A stretch of DNA of 51,926 bases, from NCBI GenBank assembly GCA_026388655.1, contig JAPLJI010000154.1:1-51926 (forward strand), in the 5' to 3' direction. Position numbers and translations under genes: made by a program. Shown in pieces: positions 25,339 to 34,588 of the stretch. Each line of letters begins with the position of its first letter. Position 1 is the stretch's first letter. Origin of the DNA: Pseudomonadota bacterium (lineage in GTDB: Bacteria; Desulfobacterota; JAPLJL01). The notes under the pieces were generated by a model that saw nothing but the letters and a program-made list of their open reading frames with translations, was not told the origin of the DNA and did no database searches.

Positions 25339-26103
25339 CTATTGGACCAAATATCCGCCTTTATCCTCTTTTTTGAATTCCCGGTCGGGAAGAGCGGAGA
25401 GGCGGGACCTGATCATCGGGATGGAAATTACCATCTGTTCCCAGCAGTTTTTCTCCGCCATTTTCTGAATCTCCTCCAGACTCCACGATTCGCGGAGTCC
25501 GAAACTTCCGCAGCGAACCCGCCGGAGCTCCGCCAGATAAGCCCCGCAGCCTAACTCACGTCCCCAATCTGAGACCAGGGCCCGGATAAACGTGCCCTTG
25601 GAACAATGAACCCCAAAAATCACCTCCGGAAATTTAAAGTCCAGAAGCCTGAGCTGGTGGATCCAAATCTCGCGCGCTTTCCTTTCCACCTCTTCGCCCC
25701 GCCGGGCCCTCCGGTATAAAGGCACCCCGCCTACCTTGACCGCGGAATACATCGGCGGGATCTGCCACTGCCGGCCGATCTTGGAGGCGAACAATTTTTC
25801 AATGTCGGCGCGTTCATAAAGAAAATCCCTGACCTCCCGGACCAGCTTCCCCTCCGCGTCCCCGGTATCCGTCTCCTTCCCCAGGATCATCTTCCCGATA
25901 TATTCCTTGTCCTCTTCGATCAAGAAACGGGAGAGCTTGGTCCCATCCCCGATCAAAACCAGCAAAACCCCCGTGGCCAGGGGATCCAGCGTGCCGGCAT
26001 GGCCGACCTTCTGCTCAGAGATCATCCGGCGCACCCGGTCGACCACCTGGTGGGAACTCATCCCGGCCGGTTTGTCCACCGGGATCAAGCCGCTGGCTTT
26101 CAT
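25339..26103 (-). CDS. truB: tRNA pseudouridine(55) synthase
   Basis: 254 residues from ATG 26103 with GGAGA upstream; the longer open frame is antisense-free but overlaps rbfA and lacks homology. '[18 protein letters not shown]' opens the protein and '[16 protein letters not shown]' contains the catalytic Asp. '[20 protein letters not shown]' and '[17 protein letters not shown]' are further family motifs. It makes pseudouridine 55 in the T-loop of tRNAs. The protein is a little short at the C-terminus, lacking a full PUA domain, which is common outside Gammaproteobacteria. Confidence 0.96.
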   Translation of the reverse strand: MKASGLIPVDKPAGMSSHQVVDRVRRMISEQKVGHAGTLDPLATGVLLVLIGDGTKLSRFLIEEDKEYIGKMILGKETDTGDAEGKLVREVRDFLYERADIEKLFASKIGRQWQIPPMYSAVKVGGVPLYRRARRGEEVERKAREIWIHQLRLLDFKFPEVIFGVHCSKGTFIRALVSDWGRELGCGAYLAELRRVRCGSFGLRESWSLEEIQKMAEKNCWEQMVISIPMIRSRLSALPDREFKKEDKGGYLVQ

Positions 26104-26134
26104 CCCGTCTCCCCGGCGGGGAGCCCCGGAAGCG

Positions 26135-26479
26135 CTATCCGGTCTTGCTTTCCTCAAGTAAGGCTTCAATCCGGCTGACCTCATCCAGGGATTCATCATA
26201 TTTAAAAGTAATATCGGGGGTGACGCGCAGACCCAGCCGGCGGCCCAACTGCCCCTGGAAAAAACCCCGGGCCCCGGCCAGCGCCGATTCCACCGCCGCT
26301 CTTTCACTCTCTCCCCCCACCATGCGAAAAAACACCCGGGCCTCGCGCAGATCCGGGGTAACCTTGACCTGGGTTATTTCCAGAGTTCCGACCCGGGGGT
26401 CCCGCATTTCCCGGATCAGGATCTGGGAAATCTCCTCCCGAATCAATTTGGCCACCCGTTCCGGTCGACGTAATACCAT
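26135..26479 (-). CDS. rbfA: 30S ribosome-binding factor A
   Basis: 114 residues. 'RPERVAKLIREEISQILIRE' and 'DPRVGTLEITQVKVTPDLRE' are characteristic of RbfA, a KH-fold factor for late 30S maturation. It lies between DUF503 (12 bp upstream) and truB, in the conserved order. Confidence 0.96.
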   Translation of the reverse strand: MVLRRPERVAKLIREEISQILIREMRDPRVGTLEITQVKVTPDLREARVFFRMVGGESERAAVESALAGARGFFQGQLGRRLGLRVTPDITFKYDESLDEVSRIEALLEESKTG

Positions 26480-26491
26480 GTCAGCGCATTC

Positions 26492-26779
26492 CTAAAGGGC
26501 GATGATCTCTTCCTCGGTATTGATCACTTCCACCGGGCGGTATTTTTCCAGCCAATCCCTGATTTTCTGAAATTTTATCGTCACCTGGGATCGGCTCCGG
26601 CCCGCCGCGGCCACCCCGATCTGGGTCCGCTGCCAGATATCCCCGTCTCCCACCTCCAGGGCCGAGACCTGGAATTCCCGGATGATCCGCTCCAGCATCC
26701 CTTTTAAAATCCGGCGTTTGCCCTTGAGGGAATCATTCCCGGGAAGATAAAGATCCAGTTTCAGCACCCCGACCACCAA
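26492..26779 (-). CDS. DUF503 family protein (YlxP-like)
   Basis: 95 residues. The start is a TTG with a strong GGAGGGAAAAA before it; a GTG follows at once as an alternative. 'LDLYLPGNDSLKGKRRILKG' is the DUF503 signature, followed by 'FQVSALEVGDGDIWQRTQIG' and the C-terminal EVINTEEEII. Small proteins of this family sit between infB and rbfA in many genomes and are linked to ribosome assembly, without a settled function. Confidence 0.93.
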   Translation of the reverse strand: MVVGVLKLDLYLPGNDSLKGKRRILKGMLERIIREFQVSALEVGDGDIWQRTQIGVAAAGRSRSQVTIKFQKIRDWLEKYRPVEVINTEEEIIAL

Positions 26780-26794
26780 TTTTTCCCTCCGGCC

Positions 26795-29338
26795 TTACTC
26801 CCGAACCATTTCATAACTCTCAATGATATCCCCGGTCTGGATATCCTCGCAGCCATCCAGCTTGATTCCACACTCGAAATCCGCCAGCACCTCCCGGGCA
26901 TCATCCTTGAACCGGCGCAGGGATGCGACTTTGCCTTCGCTGACCACTTTCCCGCCCCGCACGACCCGGGCCCGGCTCCCCCGGGTGATTTTCCCGGTTT
27001 TGATATAGCTGCCGGCCACGTTTCCGGACCGGGAAATCGGGAAAACCTCCCGGACCTCGGCCCGGCCGATAACTTCTTCCCGAAACTTGGGCTCCAGCAA
27101 ACCATCCCGGGCGGCTTTGATTTCCTGCAGAACCTCGTAGATTACTTCGTAAATTCTGATCTCGACCTTCTCTTTTTCGGCCAAAGCCCTGGCTTTGGCT
27201 TCCGCGCGGACGCTGAAACCAATAATCATGGCCTTGGATGCCGCCGCCAGCATGACGTCGCTTTCCGAGATGTTTCCAGTGGCGGAATGAATCATTTCGA
27301 TGCGAATCTTGTCATTGGTCAAACCCAGCAGGTTCTCGCTCAGGGCTCCCACCGAACCCTGCAAGTCGGCCTTTACCACCAGCCGCAATTCCTTGGTTTC
27401 CCCCTCAATCATCTTTTGCTGCCAATTTTCCAGGGTCCGCTTCCCCTCCTGCACCCGCATTTCTTCTCTTATTTTCTCCTGGCGGAGTTCACCCACCCGC
27501 TTGGCCAGGCTTTCCTCGCTGACCGCCTGGAAGGTATCCCCCGCCTCCGGGACCCCGGAAAGACCGTTCACCTCGATGGGAGTGGAGGGGCCGACTTCCG
27601 TCCGTCTCCGGCCCTGGTCATCCATCATGGCCCGGACCTTGCCGAAATTAACCCCGACCAGAATCGGGTCACCCACCCGGAGGGTTCCCTCCTTGACCAG
27701 CACGGTAGCCACCGGGCCCCGGCCCTTATCCAACCGGGCTTCGATCACCACCCCGGAGGCCATCCGGTCGGGATTGGCCTTTAATTCCAGGACTTCCGCT
27801 TGGATCAATATGTACTCCAGGAGTTCCTTGATTCCTTTCCGGGTCTTGGCGGAAACCTCCGCCATGATCGTGTCTCCACCCCACCCTTCCCAGTTCAGCC
27901 CCTGGTCGGCGAGCTGCCTCTTGATTCGATCGGGATTGGCGGTCGGCTTATCAATCTTGTTGATCGCCACGATAATTCCGACCCCGGCCGCCTTGGCGTG
28001 ATTGATGGCTTCCAGGGTTTGGGGCATCACGCCGTCATCCGCGGCGACCACCAGAATGACAATATCGGTTACCTGAGCCCCCCGGGCCCTCATGGCGGTA
28101 AAGGCTTCATGTCCGGGGGTGTCTAAAAAAGCGATGGCCCCTTCTTTCAATTCCACCCGGTAAGCACCGATCCGCTGGGTGATTCCCCCCACCTCCTGTT
28201 CGGCCACCCGGGTCTCGCGGATGGCATCCAGAAGCAGGGTTTTCCCGTGATCCACGTGACCCATCACGGTCACCACCGGCGGGCGTGGGCTCAGGCCGCC
28301 CGGCGGTGTCTCGTCTTTCCAGGCATCCTCTTCCCGGAAAGAGACATCCTCAATAGTATATTGATATTTCTCCGCCATCTTGCCCGCGGTTTCTCGATTC
28401 AGGCTTTGATTGATTTCGGCCATTACGCCAATTTCCTTCAGATTTTTAATTAATTCCGAAGACTTGACCCCCATTCGATGGGCTAGGTCGCCTACGCTGA
28501 CTCGCTCCTGGATCTTGATCACCCGTTTGCTCGGTCTCGGGACGGTGAGAACCGTCTTTCTGGTACCTTTCTTGGGCGGTTTTTTCCGGACCAGGGGAAG
28601 CCCCCGAAGCCGTTCCGGTTTTTCCCCTGCCACTTCTCCCAGTATTTCTTCGGAACCTTTCAGGAAAATCCGGCGGCGAAAAGCCCCTTCTTCCACCTCG
28701 CCAGGTTTCCGCCTCCGTTTGGGTTTTAAGGTTTTCGGCTTCTCTTTATCTTCGCGAGCCGCCAGCGGGACCCCCGTCACCGGAACGGCGGATTTCAGTT
28801 TCTCGATTACTTTATCGTAGATTTTCCCCTCTTTCACCTGCGGGGCGGTCGGTTTCGGGGGAGGCAAAACCGGGGTCGGCTCGGAAATTATCACCTTGGG
28901 CATGGAAGGCCTGATTTCCAGGGAATGCCCCGCGTGTCTGGCCCCCGTTTTCCGGCGCTCTGGTTCCACCCATCCCGGCGGGTGAGGTGGGGTAAGGACG
29001 GGAATTTTCGGTTCCGGGGGCAATCCCGGCTCCGGACGGGAAACCGGGGGCGCTTTTTCCGCTTCACCTTCGGCGGGAGCGGTCTCAGGTCCGGGTTCCT
29101 CCGCCCCGGCCTCCGCCACTTTTAACCGGCGGCGGATGACGGTAGGCTTGGCCTTCTTCTCGGCTGCGGCTTCTTCCGTCTTGCCCTCCAACCGGGCTTT
29201 GATCCGGTTAAACTCCTCTTCTTCAACCGAACTCGAAGCCGTCTTGGCAAATATCCCGAGGTCGTTGAGACGACTGATCAGATCTTTGCTTTCGAGATTA
29301 AGGCGCTGGGCCAGATCGTAAATTCGCAGCTTCGCCAC
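26795..29338 (-). CDS. infB: Translation initiation factor IF-2
   Basis: 847 residues from a GTG three bases after the nusA stop. It has an N-terminal IF2_N helix domain ('KLRIYDLAQRLNLESKDLIS'), a long Pro/Glu/Lys-rich linker (about 60-250), a second IF2_N copy (about 270-330), and then the G domain with 'TVMGHVDHGKTLLLDAIR' (G1), DTPGHEAF (G3) and AINKID (G4). Domains II-IV follow. IF-2 positions fMet-tRNA on the 30S subunit. No ylxR lies between nusA and infB, a difference from many relatives. Confidence 0.98.
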   Translation of the reverse strand: MAKLRIYDLAQRLNLESKDLISRLNDLGIFAKTASSSVEEEEFNRIKARLEGKTEEAAAEKKAKPTVIRRRLKVAEAGAEEPGPETAPAEGEAEKAPPVSRPEPGLPPEPKIPVLTPPHPPGWVEPERRKTGARHAGHSLEIRPSMPKVIISEPTPVLPPPKPTAPQVKEGKIYDKVIEKLKSAVPVTGVPLAAREDKEKPKTLKPKRRRKPGEVEEGAFRRRIFLKGSEEILGEVAGEKPERLRGLPLVRKKPPKKGTRKTVLTVPRPSKRVIKIQERVSVGDLAHRMGVKSSELIKNLKEIGVMAEINQSLNRETAGKMAEKYQYTIEDVSFREEDAWKDETPPGGLSPRPPVVTVMGHVDHGKTLLLDAIRETRVAEQEVGGITQRIGAYRVELKEGAIAFLDTPGHEAFTAMRARGAQVTDIVILVVAADDGVMPQTLEAINHAKAAGVGIIVAINKIDKPTANPDRIKRQLADQGLNWEGWGGDTIMAEVSAKTRKGIKELLEYILIQAEVLELKANPDRMASGVVIEARLDKGRGPVATVLVKEGTLRVGDPILVGVNFGKVRAMMDDQGRRRTEVGPSTPIEVNGLSGVPEAGDTFQAVSEESLAKRVGELRQEKIREEMRVQEGKRTLENWQQKMIEGETKELRLVVKADLQGSVGALSENLLGLTNDKIRIEMIHSATGNISESDVMLAAASKAMIIGFSVRAEAKARALAEKEKVEIRIYEVIYEVLQEIKAARDGLLEPKFREEVIGRAEVREVFPISRSGNVAGSYIKTGKITRGSRARVVRGGKVVSEGKVASLRRFKDDAREVLADFECGIKLDGCEDIQTGDIIESYEMVRE

Positions 29339-29341
29339 GTC

Positions 29342-30850
29342 TTATTTTTTCCCCCCGGATTTTTTTTGTTCCAGCTGGGTCCGGGCCTCGGCGATTATTT
29401 TTTCCGCTTTCTTGGGCCCCAGCCCTTTGACCTGGGCCAGTTTTTCCACTTCGGCCTGGGCCAGGCTGCGGAGATCGGCAAACCCGGACTCGAAGAGAGC
29501 TTCGGCCAGTTTTTCTCCCACCCCGGGAATCTGCCTTAGCTCCTCCGGCGCCGGGGAAGAAGGGGAATCCGGGGCTTCCGCCGGGGCCGGGATTTCTTCC
29601 GGCGTTTCCAATTTTTTCGCCGTCAGCAATTCACCGGCCCGGGTGAAGATCTGCAGGGCGGTTTCTTCGTCCAGGCCGGGGATCATCTTCAGATGTTCCG
29701 CCCCGTCTTTTATGATTTCTTCGGGGGAACGGTATCCGGCCTCGTAAAGAAGTTCAACCGCGGTATTGCTGATTCCCGGGATCTGATAAAGCTCTTCCCG
29801 GGCCTTCTTGGCGACTTCGGCCGCCTCCGATTCGCTCCGGATATCAATCTTCCAATCGGTCAATTGCACGGCCAGACGGACATTCTGACCTTTCTTCCCG
29901 ATCGCCAGGGAAAGCTGATCATCGGGAACAATCACTTCCATCGCCTTGGAGGATTCATCCAGGATCACCGAGGAAACCGCCGCGGGGGCCAGGGCGTTGA
30001 CCACCAGTTTGGCCGGATTGTCCGAAAAAGTACTAATATCCACTCTCTCGCCCCGCAGTTCCTGAACGATATTCTGGACCCGGGACCCCTTCACCCCCAC
30101 GCAAGCCCCCACCGGGTCGACATTAGAATCCCGGGAGGACACCGCCACCTTGGACCGGGCCCCCGGCTCGCGGGCGACCGCCCGGATTTCCACCACCCGC
30201 TCGTAAATTTCCGGAACCTCCATCTCGAAAAGCTTGATGAGAAATTTAGGGCTGGTCCGGGAAAGCACGATCTGCGGCCCCCGGCCGGAACGATCAATCT
30301 CCACCACCAGGGCCCGGACCCGGTCTCCCGGGCGGTAAGTTTCCCGGGGGATCTGCTCCCGCGGCGGCAGGATGGCCTCAGTTTTTCCCAAATCCACCAC
30401 CACGTTGCCCCGCTCATAGCGCCGGACCGTTCCGCTGACCACTTCACCTTCCCGTTTTTTGAATTCTTCGAAAATGATATCCCCCTCCGCATCCCGCATC
30501 TTTTGAATTATCACCTGCTTGGCGGACTGGGCGGAAATCCTTCCCAGGATGCTGGCATCCAGTTTGATTCCCAGGCTGTCCCCCGCTTCCACCTCCGGAT
30601 CCAAATCCCGGGCCTCGGTCAGGGAGATTTGCTTGATCGGATCTTCAATCGTCTCGGCGACTACCTTGAACTCGAAAATTTCCACTTCTCCCAGGTCTTC
30701 GTTGAAGTGAGCCTCGATTTCCCGTTCCGCCCCGTACATTTTCTTGGCGGCGGCCAGCATGGCCGATTCAATCGTTTCCACCAGGATTTTACGATCAATC
30801 CCCTTGTCCCGTCCGACTTGGTCCAACACCCGGCTTAAATTTTCAACCAT
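29342..30850 (-). CDS. nusA: Transcription termination/antitermination factor NusA
   Basis: 502 residues, ATG preceded by GGGGGGTGAGTA. Order: the N-terminal RNA-polymerase-binding domain (1-125); an S1 domain (about 130-200, 'GEVVSGTVRRYERGNVVVDL'); KH1 and KH2 ('GARSKVAVSSRDSNVDPVGA', 'VIVPDDQLSLAIGKKGQNVR'); then helix-hairpin-helix repeats, the last being 'QIPGVGEKLAEALFESGF' near 440-490. The C-terminal HhH repeats resemble those of long NusA proteins. It modulates pausing, termination and rRNA antitermination. Confidence 0.98.
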   Translation of the reverse strand: MVENLSRVLDQVGRDKGIDRKILVETIESAMLAAAKKMYGAEREIEAHFNEDLGEVEIFEFKVVAETIEDPIKQISLTEARDLDPEVEAGDSLGIKLDASILGRISAQSAKQVIIQKMRDAEGDIIFEEFKKREGEVVSGTVRRYERGNVVVDLGKTEAILPPREQIPRETYRPGDRVRALVVEIDRSGRGPQIVLSRTSPKFLIKLFEMEVPEIYERVVEIRAVAREPGARSKVAVSSRDSNVDPVGACVGVKGSRVQNIVQELRGERVDISTFSDNPAKLVVNALAPAAVSSVILDESSKAMEVIVPDDQLSLAIGKKGQNVRLAVQLTDWKIDIRSESEAAEVAKKAREELYQIPGISNTAVELLYEAGYRSPEEIIKDGAEHLKMIPGLDEETALQIFTRAGELLTAKKLETPEEIPAPAEAPDSPSSPAPEELRQIPGVGEKLAEALFESGFADLRSLAQAEVEKLAQVKGLGPKKAEKIIAEARTQLEQKKSGGKK

Positions 30851-30880
30851 TACTCACCCCCCAATAATTAATGGGCACGG

Positions 30881-31438
30881 TCAGGAAGAGTTCCTTCCCT
30901 TCCGTTGCCTCTTCTTTTTTTCCAGTCCTTCAATTTTTTCCCGTGATTTCAGGGCTTCCTTCCAATCAAACCAAAGCTGGGCCGATTCCAGATCGGCAAG
31001 AGACACCGTCTTTTCACCACGTTCGGTAGCAACGGTTATCCGGTCTCCCGCAAAGGCCTGCAACACCCCGTGCACCGATATTTTCCGTCCATCCGGTTCC
31101 CGCACTATCATCCTGATTTTTTTTCCGATATTCCGGAGAAATTCCTTTTCCCGGGTGAGATGACGCTCCAGGCCGGGCGAGGAAACCTCCAGGCGATATG
31201 ACCCGGGAATATCTCCGTCAACCCCCTGGAGCGATAACATGGTATTCAAATCCTGGCTGACCCGTTCGCAATCTTTAACGTTCACTCCGCTTTCCCGGTC
31301 AATAAAAAGCCGCAAGACCAACCCGTCTCTTTCTCTGCGAAATTCAACCCTTAACAGCTCGAGGCCGAATCCCTGGACCACCGGGAGGGCAATTGCGGAA
31401 ATTTGGTCTTCAATGGTTTGATTAGTTGAGAAACCCAT
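30881..31438 (-). CDS. rimP: Ribosome maturation factor RimP
   Basis: 185 residues. 'LVLRLFIDRESGVNVKDCER' and 'SYRLEVSSPGLERHLTREKE' are RimP hallmarks, and the C-terminal SH3-like part follows. It is the first gene of the nusA-infB operon and acts in 30S assembly. The tail (residues about 165-185) is a Lys/Arg-rich extension. The start has only a weak ribosome binding site (GGAAA), 25 bases downstream of a leader terminator. Confidence 0.95.
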   Translation of the reverse strand: MGFSTNQTIEDQISAIALPVVQGFGLELLRVEFRRERDGLVLRLFIDRESGVNVKDCERVSQDLNTMLSLQGVDGDIPGSYRLEVSSPGLERHLTREKEFLRNIGKKIRMIVREPDGRKISVHGVLQAFAGDRITVATERGEKTVSLADLESAQLWFDWKEALKSREKIEGLEKKKRQRKGRNSS

Positions 31439-31463
31439 GGTAATATTTCCAACCTATACAAAT

Positions 31464-31489
31464 AAAAAAGCGGACCAGCCTCATCCGCT
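31464..31489 (-). terminator. Leader terminator/attenuator before rimP
   Basis: On the minus strand AGCGGA (31489-31484), a 9-base loop and TCCGCT (31474-31469) form a 6-bp stem followed by a run of T. It lies between the promoter at 31539-31511 and the rimP start, so some transcripts should stop here. No other leftward gene needs this terminator. Confidence 0.65.
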
Positions 31490-31510
31490 CCAGAAAGCAG
31501 ATTATTTATT

Positions 31511-31539
31511 AAAATACCGGGAATAAATAATTATGTCAA
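31511..31539 (-). promoter_or_regulatory. Promoter of the rimP-nusA-infB operon
   Basis: -35 TTGACA (31539-31534) and -10 TATTTT (31516-31511) with a 17-bp spacer on the minus strand. Transcription would begin near 31504, about 65 bases before rimP. Confidence 0.75.
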
Positions 31540-31595
31540 TCCATCGAAACGCTCCTGGGAACCAAAACCACCATTCCCGGGTCTAAACTTTTATC

Positions 31596-32252
31596 GTGAC
31601 CGCAAAAGTAAAAAAAATCCTTGTTTATCTGGGTGTTTCCGCGGCCGGGGTTTTTTCCGTCATCCTCCTGATTAGTTTTATTACCGCTCAGATGAAACTG
31701 GTTGAATCCCTTTCCCCGCAGTCCGCCGATACCAACCCATCCGGTTCGGAATCCAAGGCTTCCCCCGACTCTCCCGCTTTCGGAAATCCTTCTTTTCCGG
31801 GAGCCACCCCCGATCGTCAAGGCTCCCTGCCATCCTCTTCCTTTCCTCCCGCTAATCAAGGCTCTGGTAGTGGCCCCAACCCGGGGGGAACCGAGCAAAA
31901 TTCCATTCGATCACCGCAAAACCAATCCCCGCAAGCTTCCGGGTCCGACTGGCCCGCAGGCATGGGCACTCCCCCGGATAGCACTTCCGGACAAATTTCC
32001 GGACCTTCCGCCGGTTCGGGATCCGGACAGAACCAGGGGAATTCCCCCGCCTTTACCCAGCCCCCTGCTACCTGGAACAAACCTTTTATCCCTTACAAAG
32101 GCTATCGGGAAGGGGAACAACCGCCCTGGTCGCGTCCGACCAAATACGTGGTGGAAATGAGGAAAAACGATCCTAATTTCAACCTGCTTGATGAACTGGA
32201 TCGGACCAGAAAAAAATTAACCGAAGAGGCTGAACAGCAGCAAAATCAATAA
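31596..32252 (+). CDS. Membrane-anchored Pro/Ser/Gly-rich protein of unknown function
   Basis: 218 residues from a GTG. A single membrane helix (about 9-30, LVYLGVSAAGVFSVILLISF) is followed by about 120 low-complexity residues rich in Ser, Pro, Gly, Gln and Asn. The C-terminal part is more ordered ('FIPYKGYREGEQPPWSRP', 'DPNFNLLDELDRTRKKL'). That suggests a membrane anchor, an extracytoplasmic flexible spacer and a short folded tail. No family is recognised and the ribosome binding site is poor. It is convergent with the polysaccharide deacetylase gene with only 15 bp between stops, and divergent from rimP. The reading frame is the longest here, but coding status is not certain. Confidence 0.55.
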   Translation: MTAKVKKILVYLGVSAAGVFSVILLISFITAQMKLVESLSPQSADTNPSGSESKASPDSPAFGNPSFPGATPDRQGSLPSSSFPPANQGSGSGPNPGGTEQNSIRSPQNQSPQASGSDWPAGMGTPPDSTSGQISGPSAGSGSGQNQGNSPAFTQPPATWNKPFIPYKGYREGEQPPWSRPTKYVVEMRKNDPNFNLLDELDRTRKKLTEEAEQQQNQ

Positions 32253-32267
32253 GTTAGGCCCGCTTTT

Positions 32268-33152
32268 TTATAGTTTTCTCTCAAAAAGTTCTGATACCCT
32301 GACAAAAGTAATCCCGGCGGCCTTTGCTTTCGGTATCCAAGCCTTCAAGGCAGAAACCGTTTCCGGGTGCGGATGCCCGACCGCGATGGCTTGGCCTTTT
32401 CTGCGGGCGATTTTTTCTGCCAGTTCCAGCTGTTGGATGATTGAATCCCGGGATAAAACGTTATCGATGAAAACGCTCCTCTGTAAATATTTCAGACCTA
32501 CCATGCCGGCGATTTTCTTCGTAACCGTCTTGTTAGTCGTCAGGTTATCCACAAAAAAAAGCCCCTGCTTGTGCAGGACCTGGAACAGGGCTCTCATCCC
32601 TTCCGAATCGGTGGTAAAAAGCGAACCCATGTGAGAACTGACTCCGGAAACAAACGGCAATTCTGAAAGTTCGGCCCCGACCTGGCGCCCAATTTCCTCC
32701 GGCGAAGAACCGGAGATGAGAACGCCTTTTCCCGGTTGGGCTTCATCCGGTGTATTTATGGGCTCCATGGGAATATGCAGGAGAACCTCCTCGCCGGAAT
32801 TCTTCGCCCACTCGGCTGACTTTTTTGAATAGGGATAATAAGGCAGGACCGAAACCGTGAGAGGAATCTCCAGGGACAATACCAGACGGGCGGTTTCCGC
32901 GCTGAACCCCAAATCATCAATGATAATCGCGATCCGGGCGGGAGCCTCGGTTTTAAGCGGAGGAGGGGGTAAGGGTGGAGGCAGGGTTGGGGCGGGAGGC
33001 GGAAGCGGAGGGGAAGTTTTTGTACTCGGGGGCGAAGGAACGGCCGTTTTTTTCCCCTCCGGAGGTTCCGGACCGGGTTTACAGAAATGAAGGACGAGAA
33101 TACCCGCAGACAGGAGAATAAAAAAGATTACGATACCGCCTAATTTCTTCAT
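32268..33152 (-). CDS. Divergent polysaccharide deacetylase family protein
   Basis: 294 residues: an N-terminal membrane anchor (5-24), a Pro-rich linker (about 28-70), then the divergent deacetylase fold with 'RIAIIIDDLGFSAETARLVL', 'EVLLHIPMEPIN', 'VSGVSSHMGSLFTT' and 'QAIAVGHPHPETVSAL'. The paired acidic residues and histidines of the NodB-like metal site are in place. Proteins of this type are periplasmic and often encoded next to ctpA and envC, as here. The true substrate is unknown; a cell-wall glycan is likely. Confidence 0.92.
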   Translation of the reverse strand: MKKLGGIVIFFILLSAGILVLHFCKPGPEPPEGKKTAVPSPPSTKTSPPLPPPAPTLPPPLPPPPLKTEAPARIAIIIDDLGFSAETARLVLSLEIPLTVSVLPYYPYSKKSAEWAKNSGEEVLLHIPMEPINTPDEAQPGKGVLISGSSPEEIGRQVGAELSELPFVSGVSSHMGSLFTTDSEGMRALFQVLHKQGLFFVDNLTTNKTVTKKIAGMVGLKYLQRSVFIDNVLSRDSIIQQLELAEKIARRKGQAIAVGHPHPETVSALKAWIPKAKAAGITFVRVSELFERKL

Positions 33153-33230
33153 GTTCGTGGAAAAAAAGGATCCTATTTTCTCCTTTTTCTCCGCCGAATT
33201 TGGGCGGGATCCCCCGGAGGAAAGGTTTCC

Positions 33231-34538
33231 CTAGGCCTGGGGGGAAAGGATTTTATGAAAAACCTCCCAGCTTTTCAAAAGCTGCCAGGCCCGATCATAC
33301 TGCGGATCACCCGGCTCGCCGGGAATAACCATTTCATTTTCCTCCCCCGGCTTTTCCGTTTCCACTCCCTTTCCCGGCTCCGGAGATTTTCCCGGGGGAA
33401 GCATCCGCTCCGGGAGCGGGAAAAGCACCTCAATATCCGGAGCGATCCCTACCCCCTGGATCGAGGTGCCATTGGGGGTGTAATAACGGGCGGTGGTTAA
33501 ACGGAGGGCGGTATTTTCCCGCATTGGAATTATGGTCTGAACCGAACCCTTGCCGAAGGTCTTGGTGCCCAAAACGATCGCCCGCTTGTTATCCTTTAGA
33601 GCCCCCGTGACAATCTCCGCCGCGCTCGCGGTTCCGCCGTTGATCAGGATGACGATCGGGCAATCCCACTTTTTTTCGACCGGATCGCTGCCGGCCTTAT
33701 ACTCGACCTTCTGGCTTTCCGAGCGGCCCTTGGTATACACGATCAACCCTTCCGGCAGAAAAAAATCGGAAACTTCGATCGCCTGATCGAGCAATCCGCC
33801 GGGGTTATTCCTCAAATCCAGGATAATCCCCTTGAGTCCCCCTTCCGGAGGCACCGAGTCCAGCAAAGCCTTTTTCAAATCCGTCTTGGTCTGTTCCTGG
33901 AACTGGGCAATCCGCGCATATAAATAACCCGGCTCAATTATCCGCTTCTTTACGCTTTTTATCTTGATGATATCCCGAATGATGGAAAAATTTTTCGGCT
34001 CGGTAAAACCGGCCCGCATCACCGCAATGGCCACCTTGGTTCCCTGAGGTCCCCGCAACTTTTTCACCGCCTCGGCCAGGCTCAAGCCCCTGGTCGCCTC
34101 TCCGTCAATTTTTACAATCTGATCCTGAGCCAGGATCCCGGCCCGGGAGGCGGGAGAATCTTCCAGGGGCGATATTACCGTCAACACCCCCTCCCGGATC
34201 GCCACCTCAATCCCCAAACCCCCGAATTTTCCCTTGGTTTCAACATTGATCTCCTGGTACTCGTCCCGGTTCAGGAAAGATGAATAGGGATCCAAGCTCG
34301 CAACCATTCCCCGGATGGCCCCATCGAGAAGCTTGTCGCTGTTCGTCTCATCCACGTAATTTTTCTGGATGGTATAAAGCACATCGGAAAGCAACTCCAG
34401 TTTTTCATAGGTGTTTTCCGCCTGAACACCGCGGCGGGCTCCCAGAAAGAAACCCACCCCTACGGCGGTGGTTAAAACCAGGCCCAGAATGCCTCCCAGG
34501 CTGAGAATCCAAACCTTGCTTTTCCTTTCCACTTTCAC
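33231..34538 (-). CDS. Carboxy-terminal processing protease (S41)
   Basis: 435 residues from GTG 34538, chosen for the GGAAGGAAGAG before it; TTG 34556 is an alternative without a binding site. N-terminal membrane helix (SLGGILGLVLTTAVGVGF), a PDZ domain at about 105-190 ('GGLGIEVAIREGVLTVISPL'), then the S41 core. The catalytic Ser is in 'GGTASAAEIVTGAL' and the Lys in 'TKTFGKGSVQ'. CtpA-type proteases trim periplasmic proteins including cell-wall hydrolase regulators. It sits directly downstream of the EnvC-like gene. Confidence 0.95.
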   Translation of the reverse strand: MKVERKSKVWILSLGGILGLVLTTAVGVGFFLGARRGVQAENTYEKLELLSDVLYTIQKNYVDETNSDKLLDGAIRGMVASLDPYSSFLNRDEYQEINVETKGKFGGLGIEVAIREGVLTVISPLEDSPASRAGILAQDQIVKIDGEATRGLSLAEAVKKLRGPQGTKVAIAVMRAGFTEPKNFSIIRDIIKIKSVKKRIIEPGYLYARIAQFQEQTKTDLKKALLDSVPPEGGLKGIILDLRNNPGGLLDQAIEVSDFFLPEGLIVYTKGRSESQKVEYKAGSDPVEKKWDCPIVILINGGTASAAEIVTGALKDNKRAIVLGTKTFGKGSVQTIIPMRENTALRLTTARYYTPNGTSIQGVGIAPDIEVLFPLPERMLPPGKSPEPGKGVETEKPGEENEMVIPGEPGDPQYDRAWQLLKSWEVFHKILSPQA

Positions 34539-34588
34539 CTCTTCCTTCCGGCTCAAGAATTTTTCCGAACCAATTTTTTATTTGCCGA

